From NCBI GenBank assembly GCA_902774145.1, contig CACYHC010000001.1, forward strand, positions 1-64,000: a stretch of DNA of 64,000 nucleotides. Reading direction: 5' to 3'. The notes under the pieces are model-generated. The model did not search any database and was not told the origin of the DNA. It was given only the letters and a program-made list of their open reading frames with translations. The DNA is from an uncultured Bacteroidia bacterium. GTDB lineage: Bacteria > Bacteroidota > Bacteroidia > Bacteroidales > UBA932. Position numbers and translations under genes: made by a program. Of this stretch, positions 42,561 to 50,774 are shown piece by piece (position 1 is the first letter of the stretch; each line of letters opens with the position of its first letter).

Positions 42561-43267
42561 GAAAAACATTTTTCGCAATTGCACTGATCCTCTCCGCCGG
42601 ATGCAACCGCATTCCGCAGGGCGAGGGCAGCATCGCGCTCAGCCTTCAGCCGCAGGAGATGGTCGCGGACGTAGCGCGGAGCAATGTCGCCGACTATGCG
42701 GCCCTCCCCTCCGCCGCAGACTTCAACCTCACCCTGACCAATTATGCAGGGGCTGTCGCCTGGACCGGCAAATTCGCCGACTGGGATCCCACTGCCAAGT
42801 TCTCCGCAGGAGAGTATGAAATCAAGGCCACTTACGGCAACGCCGACGAAGAAGGTCCTGCCAAGCCCGTCTTCGAGGGGCTGAAGGAGTTCGTCGTCAT
42901 CGCCTATGAAAGCGTAACTGTCAGCGTCGAGCCCGCGCTCTCGAACTGCATCGTCAAAGTACAGACCGGCGACTATTTCAAGCAGGTCTTCGCGTCGAGC
43001 AGCTTCAGCGTCTCCACGGGCCTGGGCAACCATTTCGCGCTGACCGAAGGGGAAGGCCTTTTCATCGATGCGTTCAAATTTACGCTCGAAGGCAATTTCA
43101 CCACCAAAGACGGCAAGAACGTGCTGTTCAGCAAGGAATTCACCGGTCTGGAAGCCGCTACGCTCTACTCCGTCAAGATTGAGGTGAACAATGTCGAAGG
43201 TACCGCCTTCACGATTACATTCAACGAGGAAACCGAAACCGTCAACATCGAGGAGGAACTGAACTGA
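42557..43267 (+). CDS. DUF4493-like lipoprotein
   Basis: This 236-residue lipoprotein has the signal MRKTFFAIALILSAGC and then the DUF4493-type start GEGSIALSLQPQ. Repeated beta strands follow (FNLTLTNYAGAVAWTGKFAD, SAGEYEIKATYGNADEEG, SVTVSVEPALSNCIVKVQTG). It ends with a strand-rich tail (GTAFTITFNEETETVNIEEE). Such proteins are found in Bacteroidota surface operons and are of unknown function. The ATG overlaps the previous stop (ATGA), and its own stop touches the next start. Confidence 0.72.
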   Translation: MRKTFFAIALILSAGCNRIPQGEGSIALSLQPQEMVADVARSNVADYAALPSAADFNLTLTNYAGAVAWTGKFADWDPTAKFSAGEYEIKATYGNADEEGPAKPVFEGLKEFVVIAYESVTVSVEPALSNCIVKVQTGDYFKQVFASSSFSVSTGLGNHFALTEGEGLFIDAFKFTLEGNFTTKDGKNVLFSKEFTGLEAATLYSVKIEVNNVEGTAFTITFNEETETVNIEEELN

Positions 43268-44520
43268 TGAAAACGATCCGTTACATATTCGCAGCCGCGG
43301 CCCTGATTTGCGCCGTCGCCTGCAACGAAGACTTCCGGCGTCACGAAAGCATTACGACCGGAATGCTCATCTTCGAGAATTTCACGATTCACAGCGCCCT
43401 GGACGTCGAGGTCGTCGCGAAAAGCGTTTCCGAAGCCACCGGCGACTACATCATCAACATTTACAACGAAGACGGAGACCTTGTCAAGACCGTCACTTAT
43501 GCCGAGGTCAAGCAGAGCGACTACGGCATCGAACTCCCCGCGGGCAACTACTCGCTGGAGGTGCTCTCCGGCACGCTGGAGGTAGCCGCATTCGAAGCCC
43601 CGGTCTATGGGGCCAAAGAGGTCTTCAGCATCGTCGCGGGCGGCAAGACCAGCCTGGACGAAATCACCTGCAAAATCCTTCAGTGCGCCGCCACCGTCGA
43701 TTATGACGACGCCCTCAAGGAAATCATGACCGGCGACGGAAAAACCACCGTCGAAGTGGCCGCAGGCCATCCCCTGACCTACAACCTCAGCTACAACGGC
43801 GGCAACATCAGCCGGGAAGAGCGCATCGGCTACTTCTCGATGGAGAGCGGCGCCAAGACGATGGTCGTGACCTTCAGCGGCAAAGTGAACGGCAGTACGC
43901 AGAAGATGACCAAGGTCATCAGCGGCATCAAGGCCGGCGAACTCCGCCAGATCCGTTTCATCAAGAAAGTGAACGCCGAGGGTGACGCCACCATCGACAT
44001 CACCGTGAACGGCTATGTCGAAGACGAAGAGCTGATGGCCTACATCGCCGCACCGCAGCTTGACATCATCGGCGAAGATCCCGAAGCGCCCAAGGGCGAC
44101 GGCGACATCCGCCTGCTCTTCGAGCCGGACTGCACGATGTACAACGACTTCTCGAACATCGTCGTGCCCACGCTGGATGAAGGCAAGATGGACCTGCGCC
44201 TCATCATCCAGTGCCCGGGCGGCATCAAGAAACTCGGCGTGGTCATCAGTTCCACCAACTCGTCGTTCATCGGCGCCGTCGAGGCGGCGGGCGGTCCGGA
44301 ACTGGACCTCGTGAACCCTTCGGATGAATCCGAAATCATCTTCCAGGTGGTTCCCTTCCCGCACGGTGCGGACCTGCTGGGCGCCACCGAGGTACACCTC
44401 GACCTGAGCGCCGCCCAGAGCCCTATCCTGGGCTTCCAGGGCAGCCACACCTTTGTCATGAAAGTCACGGATAACAACAACTGCCGCAACGAGGCAGCGG
44501 TTACAATGATTGTACGATAA
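43267..44520 (+). CDS. DUF4493-like lipoprotein with an additional C-terminal domain
   Basis: This 417-residue lipoprotein has the signal MKTIRYIFAAAALICAVAC. Its first 240 residues repeat the layout of the preceding protein: FTIHSALDVEVVAK, PAGNYSLEVLSGTLEVAAFE, KILQCAATVDYDDALKEI and TMVVTFSGKVNGSTQKMTKV. The C-terminal 150 residues add another beta-rich domain (DGDIRLLFEPDCTMYNDF to NCRNEAAVTMIVR). It starts at the last base of the previous stop and ends at the first base of the next gene, so the three genes are coupled. Confidence 0.72.
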   Translation: MKTIRYIFAAAALICAVACNEDFRRHESITTGMLIFENFTIHSALDVEVVAKSVSEATGDYIINIYNEDGDLVKTVTYAEVKQSDYGIELPAGNYSLEVLSGTLEVAAFEAPVYGAKEVFSIVAGGKTSLDEITCKILQCAATVDYDDALKEIMTGDGKTTVEVAAGHPLTYNLSYNGGNISREERIGYFSMESGAKTMVVTFSGKVNGSTQKMTKVISGIKAGELRQIRFIKKVNAEGDATIDITVNGYVEDEELMAYIAAPQLDIIGEDPEAPKGDGDIRLLFEPDCTMYNDFSNIVVPTLDEGKMDLRLIIQCPGGIKKLGVVISSTNSSFIGAVEAAGGPELDLVNPSDESEIIFQVVPFPHGADLLGATEVHLDLSAAQSPILGFQGSHTFVMKVTDNNNCRNEAAVTMIVR

Positions 44521-46319
44521 TGAAAAAGGCCATTCTCATTCTTTTTGCGGCGGCGCTGGTGGCGTCCTGCAAGACCGTAGAACAGGAGCCCGGTTACCTG
44601 TACATCGGCGTCAACCTTGACAATAGCTCCAAGGCTGCGATGAACGATGCGCAGTTGCTTTCCTCTGCGCTCGTGCGTATTTATTACGCCGATTTCTCCG
44701 GTCTGGTGAAAGAATACCGTTACGGCGCAATGCCCGAGAAGATTTACCTTCCCGCCAACAGCTACCGCGTGGATGTCATCGCCGGCGAAGCCGCCCTCGA
44801 CGCGCCCCGCAGGGCCAATTTCGAGCAAATCAGCTACAAGGGTTCGCAGACCTTCGAGATCAGCGGCGGCAAGAGCACGAATGTCGTGGTGGAAGCCCGC
44901 GTCAGCAGCGCCGTGACGAAGGTCATCTTTAAGAACAATGTCCCGGCGAACCTTGCGCCGGGCTACAAGCTCACCATCGGTCCGGATGCGGACAACACCC
45001 TGGTCTATACGGCCGAGAACGCGGGGAACCCCGGCTTCTTCATCGTCAACGACCTGGACGAACCGGTCCTGAACTGGAAGTTCGAAGGCGAGAAGGCCAA
45101 GACCGGCGCCTCCGTCGTCAGGCAGGGCGTCATCTCCGGCATCGAGCCCGGCAAGGCCTATGAACTGACCATCAAGTACACCGTCCGCGAGGGCGACGTG
45201 GACTTCAACATCTATGTGGATACGGAACTCAAGGCCATCGACGACATCATTATCTTCGAGCCGGTCTCTACGGGACTTGTGGCCTCCGCCGATTATGAGA
45301 TCTGGGCCGGACACGCCACCGTGCACGCCGATGTGGACGAAGGCGAATTCAGCGACCCTTCCACCATTTTCTTCGAATACAGCACGGACGGGACCAGCTG
45401 GCAGCGCAAAGCGGCCAACCGGGTTTCCGAAGGAACGTACGATGCGGTAATCACGGGTCTGACCCCTTCCACGAAGTACAGTTACCGGCTGATTGCCGGC
45501 GGCGAGGTGCAGGGCGACCCGATGGAATTCACCACCGAAGACGCCCCCGTCGTCCCCAACGGCAGTTTCGAGGAAACTTCGACTTCCGCGAGCGGAAAAT
45601 ACACGGAATTCTACAATCCCAATTCGTCTGATCCGCTCTGCCGCAACCCCTGGTGGGGTTCCGGTAACGGCGCCCAGGGCGTGGACGGTTCCGCGGATAT
45701 GGGCTATGTGATTACCAAAGTGGATACCGGAGAGAAAGTGGACGGCAAGCAGTCCGCCTGCCTCGAATCCACCTGGGCGGTCGTCAAATTCGCTGCGGGT
45801 AACCTCTTTACCGGCACCTTCGGCGGTCTGGTGGGCACAAAGGGCGGTAAGGTTAATTTCGGCCGGCCGTTCACCGGGCGTCCCACGGCCCTGCGCGTGT
45901 GGCTCAAGTACTCCACCGGCAAAATCAACCGCATTGACGGACAGCCTGCCGGCGAGACCCTGACCACCAATGATTACGACCGCGCCCGCGTGCTGGTGGG
46001 CCTGGGGATCTGGTCGCCGCGTACCTACGGCGGTACCAAGGACTCCCCCGTCCTCGTGAACACGACGGATCATTCTACCTTCGTGGATTACAGCACGGAC
46101 GCTTCTACACTGGCTTACGGCGAGATCGTGCTGACCGGCAATGCGGGCAACACCCACAACAGCTGGAAGCAATACACGATTCCCATCGACTGGAGAGACG
46201 GCATTACGACGCCGCAGTATATCATCATTTCCTGCGCCTCGTCCATGTTCGGCGACTACTTTACCGGTTGCGACAGTGCGAAACTCTGGATCGACAAGAT
46301 GGAACTGCTGTATGAATAG
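44520..46319 (+). CDS. DUF4493-PCMD surface lipoprotein
   Basis: This 599-residue lipoprotein (signal MKKAILILFAAALVASC) combines a DUF4493-like N-terminus (residues 20-240), a fibronectin-III-like domain near 250-340 (TWQ-type strand SYRLIAGGEVQGDPMEFTT) and a PCMD-type carbohydrate-associated domain in residues 345-599. The PCMD part is marked by PNGSFEE, VVKFAAGNLFTGTFGGL, VNFGRPFTGRPTALRVWLKY and the end MFGDYFTGCDSAKLWIDKME. It is a paralogue of the last gene of the operon. The stop overlaps the next gene by 8 nt. It may bind glycans at the cell surface. Confidence 0.78.
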   Translation: MKKAILILFAAALVASCKTVEQEPGYLYIGVNLDNSSKAAMNDAQLLSSALVRIYYADFSGLVKEYRYGAMPEKIYLPANSYRVDVIAGEAALDAPRRANFEQISYKGSQTFEISGGKSTNVVVEARVSSAVTKVIFKNNVPANLAPGYKLTIGPDADNTLVYTAENAGNPGFFIVNDLDEPVLNWKFEGEKAKTGASVVRQGVISGIEPGKAYELTIKYTVREGDVDFNIYVDTELKAIDDIIIFEPVSTGLVASADYEIWAGHATVHADVDEGEFSDPSTIFFEYSTDGTSWQRKAANRVSEGTYDAVITGLTPSTKYSYRLIAGGEVQGDPMEFTTEDAPVVPNGSFEETSTSASGKYTEFYNPNSSDPLCRNPWWGSGNGAQGVDGSADMGYVITKVDTGEKVDGKQSACLESTWAVVKFAAGNLFTGTFGGLVGTKGGKVNFGRPFTGRPTALRVWLKYSTGKINRIDGQPAGETLTTNDYDRARVLVGLGIWSPRTYGGTKDSPVLVNTTDHSTFVDYSTDASTLAYGEIVLTGNAGNTHNSWKQYTIPIDWRDGITTPQYIIISCASSMFGDYFTGCDSAKLWIDKMELLYE

Positions 46320-47067
46320 GCTCCTTCTGGCACTATTCATCCTGATGGGCGGAGTCACGGCGGCTGCGCAGCGTCCGGTGTATGACCGGGGCTATGACGA
46401 GAGCCGCCCGGCCGCCATCATCGCACCAAAAGGCAGCTGCATGTTCGGCGGGAACTTCGGCGTAAGTTCCTCTGTACTGGACAATTACAAGTTCATGGTC
46501 GTGACGGGCATTACCGCCAAGTCGCATGCCATCAACATCAGCCCGCAGTTCTGCTGGATGTTTGCGGACAATATGGGCATCGGCGTACGGGCCCGCTATT
46601 CGCGCGGGTACCTCGGTCTGGACAATGCTTCCGCCGGCTTCGGCGACATTACGATGGAGGCGAAGAATTATACCTACCTGCGGCAGAAATACCTCGGCGC
46701 GGCGTTTTTCCGCTATTACCGGCCCCTGGGCCGCAGCGGGCGCTTTTCCGCTTTCGCCGATGCAGAAGTGTCCGTCGGCGGCAGCCAGACGAAAGTGCAG
46801 GATGCCCGCACGGAGGATATTCGCGGCAGCTTCGATACCGGCTTCAGCGCGACCATCGGCGTAAATACCGGCGTAATGGCCTTTATTTCGAAGCACCTGG
46901 CCTTGGACCTGCGCGTGGGGCTCCTGGAATTCGGCTACAGCCGCTCGAACCAGGTGCACAATCAGGTGGAGAGCGGCGGGAACAACGGAATGGCGGCCAA
47001 TTTCATGATTGACCTGCTGCAACTTTCCGTGGGCCTTTCGTATTACTTTAACAACGGCCGGAAATGA
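46312..47067 (+). CDS. Small outer-membrane beta-barrel protein, first paralogue
   Basis: This 251-residue protein has a cleavable signal (MNRLLLALFILMGGVTAAA) and about eight amphipathic strands ending LLQLSVGLSYYF, the aromatic end of an outer-membrane barrel. Motifs shared with the next gene are VTGITAKSHAINISPQF, NMGIGVRARYSRGYLGLDNAS and LDLRVGLLEFGYS. The start at 46312 overlaps the end of the PCMD gene. It could be a porin-like channel or a membrane platform for the lipoproteins. Confidence 0.72.
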   Translation: MNRLLLALFILMGGVTAAAQRPVYDRGYDESRPAAIIAPKGSCMFGGNFGVSSSVLDNYKFMVVTGITAKSHAINISPQFCWMFADNMGIGVRARYSRGYLGLDNASAGFGDITMEAKNYTYLRQKYLGAAFFRYYRPLGRSGRFSAFADAEVSVGGSQTKVQDARTEDIRGSFDTGFSATIGVNTGVMAFISKHLALDLRVGLLEFGYSRSNQVHNQVESGGNNGMAANFMIDLLQLSVGLSYYFNNGRK

Positions 47068-47777
47068 AAAAGTTGCTGACCCTTACTACGCTTTTGCTGC
47101 TCGCAGGCGCAGGGCTTCGCGCCGCTTCCGGCACGGACAGCACCGCCACACGCAAGCCGTTTATGGAGAAAAACAGCCTCGGGCTGGGAATCCAGGGTTT
47201 GTATCTCAATGTCAATTCCAACGACAGCCAGTTGTTCCAGCTGGTGACCGGCATCAGCGGAAAAATGAGCTTTATGCACATAGCGCCCTCATTCACCTGG
47301 TGCTATCACCGCAACCAGATGCTGGGCATCCGCTTCTCCTACACCTGGGCAGAACTCCAATTGGACAATGCCTCCGTCTCCATTCCGATGGAAGGGATGG
47401 AATTGAATATCAACGGGATGGGCGGCGTGCTGAACCGCTTCGGCGGCGCGCTGTTCCACCGCAGTTATTTCGGCATCGACCGGCGGGGCATCTGCGCCAT
47501 TTACGCCGATGTGGCCGCCACCTACTCGAACGCCCGCATCGCCGCGGCGCCCAACAACAACGACCTCCGCAGCATTGCACTTGTGTTCAGTCCGGGCTTC
47601 GAGGTCTTCGTGATGAACCGCTTGTCGCTGCATTTCGACATCGGGCTTGCGAAAATCGGCTACAACTTCGCCCGGAATTACGAGAACGGCGTCCTGAGCG
47701 GAAAGAGCGACACCTTCAAGGCCAATGTGAAGCCGTCGCTCACCGACCTGAGTTTTGGATTGACTTATTATTTGTAA
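47064..47777 (+). CDS. Small outer-membrane beta-barrel protein, second paralogue
   Basis: This 237-residue protein has a signal peptide (MKKLLTLTTLLLLAGAGLRA) and repeats the barrel layout of the preceding gene: VTGISGKMSFMHIAPSFTW, GIRFSYTWAELQLDNASV and the end LTDLSFGLTYYL. The pair differ enough to suggest an old duplication. The ATG overlaps the previous stop (ATGA), and the next gene starts 1 nt after its stop. Confidence 0.72.
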   Translation: MKKLLTLTTLLLLAGAGLRAASGTDSTATRKPFMEKNSLGLGIQGLYLNVNSNDSQLFQLVTGISGKMSFMHIAPSFTWCYHRNQMLGIRFSYTWAELQLDNASVSIPMEGMELNINGMGGVLNRFGGALFHRSYFGIDRRGICAIYADVAATYSNARIAAAPNNNDLRSIALVFSPGFEVFVMNRLSLHFDIGLAKIGYNFARNYENGVLSGKSDTFKANVKPSLTDLSFGLTYYL

Positions 47778-47778
47778 T

Positions 47779-49374
47779 ATGGGGAATAAAAACAGCAGCT
47801 TCGCGTTCATCGCCTGTGCCATACTGTTGCTCCCCCTCTGCGGTTGCATCCAAAACGACATCCCGCTCCCCTATCAGCCGGCGTCTTTTACGGCGGTTGA
47901 AGCGGAAGGCGCGCTGGCCGTAGATATCGACGACGTCACGCGCACCGTTACGCTGGAGATGGACGAAGTATGCGACCTTTCCGCCGTGAAGATTACCGGC
48001 GTGGCGTTCAATTACCCCAACACCGTGAGTTCCGTCCCGCTGCAAGGGACCTTTGACCTGCGCACCCCCCTGTCGTTCACCCTGCGCACCTATCAGGACT
48101 ATGACTGGAAGATTTGCGCCACACAGGACATCGAGCGCTGGTTCTCCGTGCAGGGGCAGATTGGCGAGACCGTCATCGATCCGGCCACCCGGCGGATTTA
48201 CCTCAAGGTATCCAAGTCCACGCCCCTCACGCGCGTGACGCTCAAATCCCTCAAACTCGGCCCCCGGGAGATTTCCGCCCATTCCCTGGACGTGGGGACG
48301 CTCTATGATTTGAGCGGACCGCTGAAAGTCTTCGTTTCCTGGCGCGACGTACGCGAGGAATGGACCATTTATGCGGAACAGTCCGACCTGTCGGTGGAAC
48401 TGAGCGACGTCAGCCCCCGCGCCCGCAACTGTTACCTTCGCGCCGATGCGCCGGCAGAACGCCACAACGGTTTCCGCTGGCGGGCCGCCGGCAGCGAGGA
48501 ATGGATCGAAGCGGAGGAGATTGAGACCGCAGGCGGCAGTTTCATCGCCTGTATCGAAGGCCTGGAGCCCCTGAGCACCTACGAATGCCTCGCCTACAGC
48601 GACGAAGAGGAAACCGGTATCCAGGAATTCACGACGGGCGCCGAGACGCAAGTGCCCAATGCAGGCTTCGAAGAATTCTCTCACGCGGAATCGCAGAGTT
48701 ACTATTCCTGGTACGGCGAAGGCGCCTCAAAATGGTGGGACAGCGGCAATATCGGCTCCACGATGGCCGGCGCCGCCAACGCCATCAGCATCCCCGACAC
48801 GGAGGACTTCCGCGAGGGCAAGGCAAGCGCGATGCTCGTCTCCCGCTATGTGATCGTCAAATTCGCCGCAGGCAACATTTTCAGCGGCAGCTTCGGGCAA
48901 CTGCAGGGCACGACCGGGGCGACGGTCAATTTCGGCCGTCCGTTCACCGACCGTCCGCGCGCCGTCCGCGTCTGGATCAAGTATATCTGCGGTACCGTCG
49001 ATTGCTTCGGCGGCGCACCGGAAGGCGACCCGATTCACCTGGGGGCACCGGACAACGGACAGATTTATGTGGCGCTCGGCGACTGGGATTACCGCATCTA
49101 CGGCGGCCTTCCCGAGAGTCCGGTCTGTATCAACACCTCGGACAAGAGCACCTTCTTCAAACCCGACGCCCCGGCTGTCATCGCCTATGGCGCGCACGTC
49201 ATGGATGCATCGACGCAGGGCTGGGTGGAAGTGGAGTTCCCGCTGGCCTACCGTGACAATTTCCGCCTGCCGACGCACATCATCATCTCGGCGGCCTCCA
49301 GCCGGCTGGGCGATTACTTCACCGGTTCTTCCGAGAGCCGGATGTGGATTGACGATTTCAGGCTCATCTACTAA
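47779..49374 (+). CDS. PCMD-type surface lipoprotein, second copy
   Basis: This 531-residue lipoprotein has the signal MGNKNSSFAFIACAILLLPL then CGC (lipidated Cys at 21 or 23). An N-terminal half with repeated strand domains (residues 40-290) leads to a PCMD domain in residues 290-531: PNAGFEEFSHAES, VIVKFAAGNIFSGSFGQLQ, VNFGRPFTDRPRAVRVWIKY and the end LGDYFTGSSESRMWIDDF. This half is clearly paralogous to the 44520-46319 gene. It closes the operon; the Nif3-like gene starts 1 nt later and may be co-transcribed. Confidence 0.76.
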   Translation: MGNKNSSFAFIACAILLLPLCGCIQNDIPLPYQPASFTAVEAEGALAVDIDDVTRTVTLEMDEVCDLSAVKITGVAFNYPNTVSSVPLQGTFDLRTPLSFTLRTYQDYDWKICATQDIERWFSVQGQIGETVIDPATRRIYLKVSKSTPLTRVTLKSLKLGPREISAHSLDVGTLYDLSGPLKVFVSWRDVREEWTIYAEQSDLSVELSDVSPRARNCYLRADAPAERHNGFRWRAAGSEEWIEAEEIETAGGSFIACIEGLEPLSTYECLAYSDEEETGIQEFTTGAETQVPNAGFEEFSHAESQSYYSWYGEGASKWWDSGNIGSTMAGAANAISIPDTEDFREGKASAMLVSRYVIVKFAAGNIFSGSFGQLQGTTGATVNFGRPFTDRPRAVRVWIKYICGTVDCFGGAPEGDPIHLGAPDNGQIYVALGDWDYRIYGGLPESPVCINTSDKSTFFKPDAPAVIAYGAHVMDASTQGWVEVEFPLAYRDNFRLPTHIIISAASSRLGDYFTGSSESRMWIDDFRLIY

Positions 49375-49375
49375 T

Positions 49376-50158
49376 ATGACCGTTCAAGACATTGCCGCGC
49401 TCATCGAGCGCACCGCGCCCCTGCACTGGCAGGAAGAATACGACAACGCCGGACTGCAGGTGGGCTCCCCTGCCACCGAGGTGACGGGCGTACTCGTCAG
49501 CTTGGATCTTACGGAAGCGGTAATTGACGAGGCCGTCCACCGGGGATGCAATCTTGTCGTCTCCCATCACCCGCTGATTTTCCGCCCTTTGCGCCAGGTA
49601 TGCGGCCTGAGCTGGCAGCAGCGCTGCGTGGAAAAGGCACTGAAGGCCGGTGTCTGCCTTTACAGCGCGCATACCAACCTGGACAATGCGCCGGACGGGG
49701 TCAACCGCCGTATCGCCGAGATCATCGGCTTGAAAGGCCTGCGCTCTTTGGAGGAAAAGGCGGACGGCAGCTGGAGCGGTGCAATCGGCACGCTACCGGA
49801 AATCGTGGAGCGAAAAGATTTCCTCCGGATGCTCCGGGAACGCTTTGGCGCCGCCGGCCTGCAGTACTGCGGGGAAGACGGGACGCCCGTCCGGAGGGTC
49901 GCCTTGTGCGGAGGGGCCGGCAATTTTCTGCTCGATACGGCAAAAGAAAAGGGAGCCGACTGCTTTATCACAGGCGAGCTCCGCTATCACGATTGGTTCG
50001 AGGCCGAAGGGATGCTGCTGGTGCAGCTGGGGCATTATGAGAGCGAATGTTGCACGGAACAGTTGCTCTGCGATATCCTGCTCGGCGCGTACCCGCAACT
50101 GAAGGTGCTGCGCAGCGCTGCCCCGACGAATCCCGTGCGCTACTGCTGCGCCGCCTGA
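49376..50158 (+). CDS. Nif3-like dinuclear metal-centre protein
   Basis: This 260-residue member of the NIF3/DUF34 family has the motifs WQEEYDNAGLQVGSP, VVSHHPLIFRPL, SAHTNLDNAPDGVN, ITGELRYHDW and LGHYESE, which supply the dinuclear metal site. Proteins of this family are proposed GTP cyclohydrolase-like or metal chaperone enzymes, without a settled role. The start at 49376 follows the PCMD lipoprotein stop. The 3' end overlaps the convergent coiled-coil gene by 19 nt. Confidence 0.92.
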   Translation: MTVQDIAALIERTAPLHWQEEYDNAGLQVGSPATEVTGVLVSLDLTEAVIDEAVHRGCNLVVSHHPLIFRPLRQVCGLSWQQRCVEKALKAGVCLYSAHTNLDNAPDGVNRRIAEIIGLKGLRSLEEKADGSWSGAIGTLPEIVERKDFLRMLRERFGAAGLQYCGEDGTPVRRVALCGGAGNFLLDTAKEKGADCFITGELRYHDWFEAEGMLLVQLGHYESECCTEQLLCDILLGAYPQLKVLRSAAPTNPVRYCCAA

Positions 50159-50676
50159 AGCTTTTCGCTGCTCTTCAGCGTCTTTTCGTTCTGCTTGACG
50201 ACCTTTTTCGCGTCGTTGATTTCCTTCTTGAGCGCGGAAATCTGCTTTTTGTCGGAAGCGATGGCCTTCTTCATCGTCGAGACCTCGCGCGCGCAACGCT
50301 GGCGCGTTTCCTTGGCGGCTTCCAGATCGGCCTTCAACAAGTTGATGTCGTTCTTGGTAATGTCGCGGGAAAGCTGCCGGGTATCGACCTTTCGCTGCAG
50401 CTGCAGCTTCTTTTTCTCCAGTTTGAGCGATTGGGAGACGTGCTTTTCCTTTGCTTTGGCGATGTTCAGTTCGCTCTGCAGCCGGGAAAGTTCCTGCTGC
50501 TCGACCTTGATGCCGGCCTGAATGTCCGCAATCTTGGCGCTGTTGCGCGTAGCGACATCGTTATAAATGTTTTGCGCCTCCCCCACAGCCGCACGGTTCA
50601 CACTCACGATATCCTGTGCCGGGCTTGCCCAAGAAAGAGCCAGGAGCGACGCTGCCAAAACCAGAATCTTTTTCAT
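50140..50676 (-). CDS. Secreted coiled-coil protein of unknown function
   Basis: This 178-residue protein has a cleavable signal (MKKILVLAASLLALSWASPA) and then an almost continuous coiled coil rich in Lys, Glu and Leu (residues 40-178; for example KIADIQAGIKVEQQELSRLQ). It resembles Skp/OmpH-like or DUF4467-type helical periplasmic proteins of Bacteroidota but no family is certain. The start at 50676 is set by the signal peptide; the longer reading starts at a TTG within the promoter. An exact TACATTTG -7 box lies upstream. Confidence 0.75.
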   Translation of the reverse strand: MKKILVLAASLLALSWASPAQDIVSVNRAAVGEAQNIYNDVATRNSAKIADIQAGIKVEQQELSRLQSELNIAKAKEKHVSQSLKLEKKKLQLQRKVDTRQLSRDITKNDINLLKADLEAAKETRQRCAREVSTMKKAIASDKKQISALKKEINDAKKVVKQNEKTLKSSEKLQAAQQ

Positions 50677-50697
50677 AACGCTTGATTTTTCTTTGTA

Positions 50698-50705
50698 CAA
50701 ATGTA
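50698..50705 (-). promoter_or_regulatory. -7 box of the coiled-coil protein gene
   Basis: On the minus strand this reads TACATTTG, an exact TAnnTTTG match, 22 nt before the ATG at 50676. A TTTC occurs 19 nt upstream in place of TTTG. Confidence 0.6.
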
Positions 50706-50734
50706 GTCATTTTCTCCGGAATCGGAAAAATTCT

Positions 50735-50742
50735 TATCTTTG
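50735..50742 (+). promoter_or_regulatory. -7 box of the pectinesterase-like gene
   Basis: TATCTTTG matches the consensus exactly and lies 32 nt before the ATG at 50775. A TTTC is found 20 nt upstream at 50711-50714 as a weak -33. Confidence 0.6.
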
Positions 50743-50774
50743 TGCATTCACACACATAAAGCACTGAAACGAGT

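Noticed and set aside
44040..46358. 772-codon minus-strand frame antisense to the surface operon
   Set aside because: It is a shadow of coupled plus-strand genes with signal peptides; no start, signal or domain supports it.
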